From an uncultured Bacteroidota bacterium (GTDB lineage Bacteria > Bacteroidota > Rhodothermia > Rhodothermales > UBA10348): a DNA stretch of 11,457 nt. The notes under the pieces were generated by a model. That model did not search any database. It was not told where the DNA came from and saw only the letters and a list, made by a program, of their open reading frames with translations. A program made the position numbers and the translations under genes. The stretch spans positions 1 to 11,457 of the forward strand of contig CALBJU010000396.1 in NCBI GenBank assembly GCA_937893205.1, written 5' to 3'. Positions 7,106 through 11,457 of this stretch are shown in pieces (positions within the stretch are counted from its first letter, which is position 1; every line of letters begins with the position of its first letter).

Positions 7106-7816
7106 ATGCTTCCCATCCTGTACATCGACGATCAACTGATCGCCATCGACAAGCCCGCAGGGATGTTGGTGCACCGCTCAAAGATTGATGCCCAAGAGAA
7201 AGTGTTTGCTCTCCAGACGCTTCGGGATCAGATTGGTGAACGGGTATATCCTGTTCACCGCCTGGACAAACCAACTTCGGGAGTTCTCCTTTTTGCGCGC
7301 AATTCTGAGATAGCCTCAATAGTTGCCAGTGATTTTGCGGGCCACAAGATCAAGAAGAAGTACATGGCAATCGTGAGGGGTTGGACGCCCGAGACCGACA
7401 CGATCGATTATGCCCTCAAGCCAATTTATGATCGCACTACGGATCGCCACAGAGTTAATAACAAGCCCGCTCAGGAAGCTCAAACCGAATTCCTGACGCT
7501 GTCCACCTGTGAGCTCCCCTTTCGAGTGGGTCGCTACGCCAGCGTCCGGTATTCACTGGTAGAGATTCGGCCGAAAACCGGCCGGAAGAATCAGATCAGG
7601 AGGCACTTCAAGCATATTTTTCACCCCATAGTGGGAGACCGTAAATTTGGCGATGATGCGCACAACAGGTTCTTCAAGGAGAATTTCCACGTGGACAGGA
7701 TGCTTCTTGCAGCTACAGGTCTTGAACTGAGACATCCGACAACATCGAAGGTCCTGAAAATCGAGTGTGAACATGGGTTCAGCGACTCAATGATGGGCAA
7801 TCTTGGGTTCGGCTGA
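7106..7816 (+). CDS. truC: tRNA pseudouridine(65) synthase TruC
   Basis: A 236-residue RluA-family enzyme that isomerises a uridine in tRNA; in E. coli TruC acts on U65. The HRLDKPTSGVLLF motif carries the catalytic aspartate D54, at the same residue number as in E. coli TruC. MLPILYIDDQLIAIDKPAGMLVHRS, LRDQIGERVYPVHRLD, KKKYMAIVRGW, PKTGRKNQIRRHFKHIFHPIVGD and the C-terminal region line up with TruC from end to end, apart from a shorter tail (E. coli 260). It lies 30 nt after the FG-GAP gene and may share its transcript. AAGGAGG at 7096-7102 is only 3 nt from the ATG, an unusually close spacing, but the protein alignment fixes this start. Confidence 0.9.
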   Translation: MLPILYIDDQLIAIDKPAGMLVHRSKIDAQEKVFALQTLRDQIGERVYPVHRLDKPTSGVLLFARNSEIASIVASDFAGHKIKKKYMAIVRGWTPETDTIDYALKPIYDRTTDRHRVNNKPAQEAQTEFLTLSTCELPFRVGRYASVRYSLVEIRPKTGRKNQIRRHFKHIFHPIVGDRKFGDDAHNRFFKENFHVDRMLLAATGLELRHPTTSKVLKIECEHGFSDSMMGNLGFG

Positions 7817-7842
7817 CCTGACGAGCCTGACCCCTCCGCCCA

Positions 7843-8941
7843 TTATTCGTGCACGAGCGATTCTGGGTGAATCACGAACCACGCAAAAGAAAACATATCC
7901 GAGTGTGGAATAGCCTCCAACCTAACACCTGCCAGGGGGCCTTCAACAGCCAATCCCGTTACATCCCACAGCGACCTGCGTCTTAAGATCTCGAAATCGA
8001 TTGCCTTTAGCCTCAAAAATCAAGAGTCGACCTTCCAGCTCACGTCGAAAGACACCCGTCGACCCCAGATTTCTTGAGCCGGATATCGACGCTTTGTCGA
8101 GTGCAGAAAGAGCGCCTTTCGACGCGTGAAATACCACCAGGTCAACGCCGCCTACAACATCATTGATAACTTTTTCGCGCTTCGAGACCGAGTGCGGATA
8201 GGCTTTGGCGACGCCACCCAACTCCACCGTGACCACCTTCTCCATCGGCCTCAGTCTGCCGTCCGTTTCACCTTTGAACAGCCAGGGTTTATCGTCAATG
8301 TCGTCATATCCGGGATACGGGTTGCGTCCATACTCTCTGGAATGGCCCGTTTCACGGGATAAAATCTCCCCATCAGGAAACGCAGATGCGAACTGTTCAA
8401 AAGAGATGATTTGAGCCGCCACGGGTGTCAGCCGGCGCTCGGTCAGTGTTCCGACGATAGCCTCACCGTTCAGTTGCTGAAACAGGGAATGCGTCTGACG
8501 ATCGTACATGACGAGATCAGAATGTCTCAACATGCCCGAAACACCAAAATCGTACACGTCTCCCTCAATGGTGCGTTGAAATACTAGAGCGCTGTAACAC
8601 AGAGGGCAAAACGTCACTATCAACGGCACACCAGCCAGCTCATCATTTACGATTTCGTGCCACGTCAGAATTTGAAGCGGATAGGCCCGAGCCTGCCCAT
8701 CAACAACCACCGATATCACGGGTTCGCGTTTCTTGAGCCATCCCTCAGCACCGCGGATGGTTACAAACTTCGGACGATCGATCGAAGGGATGGCGTCTCG
8801 GCGCACATTTACAGACAGTTCGCTGAGATCAATGGTCGACCGATCAAAATCCGTTCACCACCCCTGCGCCGAAAGTTGAGCTCCGATCTGTCCAAAACAA
8901 GCAAGAGGAAGCAGCACTGAACAGACTACGGTCGCCAACAT
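7843..8941 (-). pseudogene. DUF3179 protein gene with in-frame stop and frameshift
   Basis: Three pieces add up to one DUF3179 protein of about 365 residues. Piece 1, from ATG at 8941, reads as a 28-residue secretion signal (MLATVVCSVLLPLACFGQ...) and stops at TGA 8857-8855. Piece 2 continues in the same frame with TDFDRSTIDLSEL and contains the family blocks RRDAIPSIDRPKFV, AYPLQILTWHEIVND, VTFCPLCYSALVF, FGVSGMLRHSDLVMYDRQT and VFRRELEGRLLIFE. It then runs into NRFRDLKTQVAVGC and stops at 7943. Skipping one base near 7978 opens piece 3, 44 codons ending at TAA 7845-7843: SLWDVTGLAVEGPLAG, HSDMFSFAWFVIHP. That is the expected C-terminus. A GTG at 8806 could restart translation but would give a protein with no signal and no proper end. 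The GGGAGG before the ATG abuts it, too close for a normal ribosome site. Function of the family is unknown. Confidence 0.85.
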
Positions 8942-9096
8942 CCTCCCAAGCGGGGTCGCAATCCTGTTCGCGGGCGAAAACGCTGAAACTATGTCGGAGA
9001 AATGGCTGATCGGGTATGGGTACCACGGCGGAAAAAGAAAAAGTGGAATTCACCTGTTGGGATGACCGATGTGGGTGTTCGTTACAGCCCCTCCAC

Positions 9097-9125
9097 TTGA
9101 ATATCAGTTCCCTACCCTCTACATA
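9097..9125 (+). promoter_or_regulatory. Weak candidate promoter for the doxX pair
   Basis: TTGAAT (9097-9102) and TACATA (9120-9125) are spaced by exactly 17 bp. They match the consensus at about 4 and 3 of 6 positions. A start near 9132 would leave about 65 nt before the first doxX-like gene. The region 8942-9195 lies between divergent genes and should hold promoters for both. Confidence 0.22.
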
Positions 9126-9195
9126 GATGGAGACTGGCTCGCTTCCCTCCCACCCGGATCGAGGCCAGACCCACCTCACCAAGACCGAGGTTGAT

Positions 9196-9591
9196 ATGAA
9201 ATATGCTCCCCTGGTTGGGCGAATTCTCTTCGCCGCAGTTTTTGTGTTTTTCGGTGCAGGGCACTTGACCGCCACCGAGGTCATGGTTGATGGAGGAATG
9301 GTTCCATCGTTCTTACCCTTCCCCACTTTTATCGTCATTGGAACAGGCATAGCGATCATTTTAGCAGGTCTTGCCATAGCGGCCGGCTACAAGACAAAAC
9401 AAGCTGCGCTATTCCTCTTCTTCTTTCTTCTTGGCACGTCAATTCTGATCTGGGGATCGGGCTTTGCTGCGGGTGAACAGGTTGCGACGGGAATGTTTCT
9501 GAAGGACTTTGCTCTTGCTGGAGCAGCCCTCATGATTTATCACTTCGGGCCTGGACCTATGAGCATGGACGCCAAAAATGTGGAGGAGTAA
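9196..9591 (+). CDS. DoxX-family membrane protein (first of a tandem pair)
   Basis: A 131-residue integral membrane protein with about four hydrophobic segments (about 7-26, 42-65, 69-88 and 103-117), the usual DoxX/DUF4870-size fold. The start is placed at the ATG giving MKYAPLVGRILFAA, because the downstream paralog begins with the same residues; a longer frame from 9127 adds a hydrophilic, non-conserved leader. A GAGG lies 5 nt upstream. DoxX-like proteins are named after an archaeal quinol oxidase subunit and are often linked to oxidative stress, but the molecular role of this subgroup is not known. MVDGGMVPSFLP and WGSGF are shared with its neighbour. A short hydrophilic tail ends in MDAKNVEE. 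Confidence 0.85.
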   Translation: MKYAPLVGRILFAAVFVFFGAGHLTATEVMVDGGMVPSFLPFPTFIVIGTGIAIILAGLAIAAGYKTKQAALFLFFFLLGTSILIWGSGFAAGEQVATGMFLKDFALAGAALMIYHFGPGPMSMDAKNVEE

Positions 9592-9694
9592 AGCCGCTTA
9601 ACAAATTTTGTTTGAACCACTGTAACTCACTCGTCATCTGCGTGACTCAGTAGGTGGACGACAAGGCTCCCACCATAGGACACTATCAACGAAC

Positions 9695-9728
9695 CCTTAA
9701 TTGTCATGAAACCTTAATTGTCATGAAA
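9695..9728 (+). repeat. Perfect 17-bp tandem direct repeat over a start codon
   Basis: CCTTAATTGTCATGAAA occurs twice head to tail, at 9695-9711 and 9712-9728. The second copy contains the start codon and first two codons of the second doxX gene. The first copy contains an ATG at 9706 that is out of frame with it and opens ATG-AAA-CCT-TAA, ending 5 nt before the real start. Confidence 0.95.
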
Positions 9729-10115
9729 TACGCCCCTCTTATTGGCCGAATTATGTTCGCAGCCCCTTTTCTGATGTTTGGACTTGGTCACCTCACCGAC
9801 GCGCAAGGCATGGTGGATGGCGGAATGGTTCCATCGTTTCTGCCCGCTCCAACAATCGTCGTCTATCTCACTGGCATCCTGATTATTGTCGGTGGAGTTG
9901 CGGTCTTGTTGGGCTACCGAACAAAACTCGCGGCGCTGGTTCTGGCCGGATTTCTTCTTTCCACAGTACTCTTCGTCTGGGGATCCGGATTTATGGCAGG
10001 CGATCAGATGGCGACCGGCATGTTCATGAAGGACCTTGGCCTGGCTGGCGCGGCTCTCATGATGTCACATTTTGGCGCGGGACCGAACAGCATGGACGCT
10101 AAAGCGGCTGAATAA
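9723..10115 (+). CDS. DoxX-family membrane protein (second of a tandem pair)
   Basis: A 130-residue paralog of the preceding protein, aligned without gaps almost to the end and about 65% identical by eye. It has the same four-helix pattern and shared blocks: MKYAPL-GRI, GHLT, MVDGGMVPSFLP, WGSGF, ATGMF-KD, LAGAALM and SMDAK. Divergence is spread through the helices, so the duplication is not recent. A GTG at 9654 would add 23 hydrophilic residues; the ATG at 9723 is preferred because it matches the paralog. It lies 131 nt downstream of the first gene, so the two may be co-transcribed or separately started. No Shine-Dalgarno site is visible; instead the start sits in a 17-bp tandem repeat. The specific function is unknown. 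Confidence 0.85.
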   Translation: MKYAPLIGRIMFAAPFLMFGLGHLTDAQGMVDGGMVPSFLPAPTIVVYLTGILIIVGGVAVLLGYRTKLAALVLAGFLLSTVLFVWGSGFMAGDQMATGMFMKDLGLAGAALMMSHFGAGPNSMDAKAAE

Positions 10116-10133
10116 CGCTGCCGCCCTTTGGAA

Positions 10134-11333
10134 CTACATTCTATCGGCAACCCGGTCGGCCACTGCCTCGCCTATAGCCAGGCAGGCAGTGGCCGCGGGG
10201 GACGGTGCATTGCACACGTGGAGCATGTTGGGTTGCTCGACAAACACGAAGTCATCGACCATAGACCCATCTTCGCGTATCGCCTGTGCCCGTATTCCGG
10301 ATCTGCACCCAATGAGATCGTCCACCGAAATTGCAGGCACCATAGTGCGTAGCGCACGGACGTACGCTCGCTTGGAAAGTGTCCGCCGCACTTCGACTAC
10401 ACCTTTACGCCAGTGAGCTCTGGCCATTTGACGGAAACCTCGAAACCGAACGGCTTCGAGAAGGTCTCGGGTACTGATTTGAGATAGCGAGTACCCTTCC
10501 CTTCCGGTGGCGAGTATGGCATTGGGGCCCACTTCGATTCGTCCGTCGATCGTCCGCGTAAAATGCACACCGAGAAAAGGATATGCGGGGTCGGGTACGG
10601 GATAAATCAGATTTTGGCAGAACTTTTGGGCCTGCTCTCTCAGTTCGTAATACACGCCGCGAAAGGGAACGATCTGCATTCCGGGATCAGCACCGGCCAT
10701 TCTTGCTATCCGGTCAGAGTGGAGTCCGGCGCAATTGATCATCAGGTCATACCGTCTTGAGGATCCTTCCGTAGTAACCAGAACCCTATCCTCCAGCTGT
10801 TTGAGGGCCGTCACCGGCGCTCCTGTACTCACTTGATGACCCATTTCCAGAAGAATTTCCTTCAGGCGATTCGCAACGGCCGAAAAATCTACAATTCCCG
10901 CTTCCGGAACGTGTATTGCCTGTACGCCGCGAGCGTACGGTTCAATTTCTGACAGTTCGCCCGGAGACAGCATAATGCAGCGAATACCATTTTCCTGACC
11001 TCGACGGAAGATGGCATCCAATCTGGACACTTCGGCTTGGCCAACCGCAACAATCACTTTGCCGCAGGTCTCATATGAAACGTGGTGATCCCGGCAGAAG
11101 CTGACCAACTGCGAGCGACCCTCCCGGCACAATACAGCCTTCATCGAGCCAGGCGTATAGTATATCCCCGAGTGGATGACGCCCGAATTTCGACCCGACT
11201 GATGTGCTGCGACCCGATCCTCCTTTTCCAGCACCTCGATTCGAGCGCCGGGCCAGCGCTTCGAAATCGCATAGGCCGAGGCCAACCCGACCAATCCTCC
11301 ACCGATCAGCGCAACGCGCTTTTCGCCGCTCAT
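10134..11333 (-). CDS. lhgO: L-2-hydroxyglutarate oxidase
   Basis: A 399-residue FAD enzyme of the LhgO/L2HGDH group. It oxidises L-2-hydroxyglutarate to 2-oxoglutarate and in bacteria passes electrons to the membrane quinone pool. The Rossmann loop IGGGLVGLASA lies at 10-20, and an acidic E33/E36 region follows the second strand. HQSGRNSGVIHSGIYYTPGSMK (44-65) is the family signature, nearly the same as in E. coli LhgO. INCAGLHSDRIA is in the middle of the protein, RIEVGPNA follows, and the C-terminal NAPSPAATACLAIG (375-388) is the second FAD contact. It is slightly shorter than E. coli LhgO (422). Its ATG overlaps the stop of the upstream gene by 4 bp (ATGA), with GAGG just before it, so the two are coupled. 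It converges with the second doxX gene, 18 bp apart, with no clear terminator between them. Confidence 0.92.
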   Translation of the reverse strand: MSGEKRVALIGGGLVGLASAYAISKRWPGARIEVLEKEDRVAAHQSGRNSGVIHSGIYYTPGSMKAVLCREGRSQLVSFCRDHHVSYETCGKVIVAVGQAEVSRLDAIFRRGQENGIRCIMLSPGELSEIEPYARGVQAIHVPEAGIVDFSAVANRLKEILLEMGHQVSTGAPVTALKQLEDRVLVTTEGSSRRYDLMINCAGLHSDRIARMAGADPGMQIVPFRGVYYELREQAQKFCQNLIYPVPDPAYPFLGVHFTRTIDGRIEVGPNAILATGREGYSLSQISTRDLLEAVRFRGFRQMARAHWRKGVVEVRRTLSKRAYVRALRTMVPAISVDDLIGCRSGIRAQAIREDGSMVDDFVFVEQPNMLHVCNAPSPAATACLAIGEAVADRVADRM

Positions 11334-11457
11334 TCCTCGGTGATGTACTCGGAAGGCAGACCGTTGTTGGCCAGATGCTCCATCGCGTCACAGAAGCGTT
11401 CCAGCTCTTCCATCGTCGTGTAAACGTTCGCCGTCACGCGAGCGCCTTCAAATTCTG
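11330..11457 (-). CDS. C-terminal end of a probable class V aminotransferase (partial)
   Basis: Only the last 41 residues are in the window; the gene begins beyond the right edge. The first complete codon is at 11455-11453, and the TGA stop at 11332-11330 overlaps the lhgO start codon. The fragment reads ARVTANVYTTMEELERFCDAM followed by a short hydrophilic tail ending in SEYITEE. The R-V-T-x-N-x-Y-T-T-x-E-E-L-x-R pattern is typical of the C-terminal end of class V PLP-dependent aminotransferases (cysteine desulfurase/isopenicillin N epimerase group). The substrate cannot be guessed from this piece, and the family call itself rests on a short stretch. It is the upstream partner of lhgO in an operon. 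Confidence 0.55.
   Translation of the reverse strand, partial: EFEGARVTANVYTTMEELERFCDAMEHLANNGLPSEYITEE

Noticed and set aside
8855..8857. TGA as a selenocysteine codon in the DUF3179 gene
   Set aside because: No selenoprotein is known to me in this family, the residue is not at a catalytic position, and a second lesion in the same gene points to decay. I did not find a convincing SECIS-like hairpin after it by eye.
8844..9377. 177-codon minus-strand frame ending in GVVNGF just before the DUF3179 core
   Set aside because: Half of it is antisense to the first doxX gene and it has no signal peptide. NGF resembles a motif seen in DUF3179 N-termini, so a frameshift into this frame was considered. 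The signal peptide lies in the same frame as the DUF3179 core, so a single nonsense codon is the simpler reading.
9600..9612. AACAAA-T-TTTGTT dyad after the first doxX as a terminator or promoter
   Set aside because: It is all A/T apart from one G-C pair, too weak for a terminator, and it does not give a proper TAnnTTTG promoter box.
10116..10133. Possible terminator between the convergent doxX and lhgO genes
   Set aside because: The 18-bp gap has no stem-loop with a T run on either strand.

Overview
The window reads as ordinary chromosome from a heterotrophic bacterium with medium GC content. The best guess is the Bacteroidota/Rhodothermota side of the tree. That rests on a large secreted protein with FG-GAP repeats and a choice-of-anchor B domain, a TruC of the kind common in Bacteroidota, a DUF3179 gene, and several genes without a Shine-Dalgarno site (frdA and the FG-GAP gene, although truC and the TPR gene do have one). 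This assignment is an inference from gene content. No marker gene that would settle it is present.

Layout. (1) 1-376: no recognisable protein gene. It holds a candidate short RNA transcript (promoter-like sequence near 233-259, hairpin at 291-313) that ends in a strong bidirectional terminator at 314-350. (2) 377-4214, minus strand: a tight five-gene operon, frdA-frdB-frdC-frdD followed by a TPR protein. It encodes a complete quinol:fumarate reductase/succinate dehydrogenase with the same gene order and membrane-anchor type as the E. coli enzyme. The flavin, iron-sulfur and quinone-site residues that I checked are all present. (3) 4215-4481: the control region between the operon and a tRNA, with a perfect 16-bp palindrome. 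(4) 4482-4600: tRNA-Lys(CTT) and its terminator. (5) 4742-7816, plus strand: a large secreted beta-propeller protein followed 30 nt later by truC, which encodes a tRNA pseudouridine synthase. (6) 7843-8941, minus strand: a DUF3179 gene broken by an in-frame TGA after the signal peptide and by a one-base frameshift near the C-terminus. (7) 9196-10115, plus strand: two tandem DoxX-like membrane proteins, about two thirds identical. A perfect 17-bp tandem repeat lies across the start codon of the second. (8) 10134-11457, minus strand: lhgO (L-2-hydroxyglutarate oxidase), overlapping by 4 bp the end of an upstream gene that looks like a class V aminotransferase and runs off the window.

Two units bear on central metabolism and both feed the quinone pool: the Frd complex (succinate/fumarate) and LhgO (L-2-hydroxyglutarate to 2-oxoglutarate). 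The rest looks like unrelated neighbours. I see no defence system, mobile element, CRISPR array or biosynthetic cluster. The points most worth a second look are the doubly broken DUF3179 gene, the duplicated start region of the second doxX, the E. coli-type Frd operon carrying a TPR gene, and the candidate small RNA.
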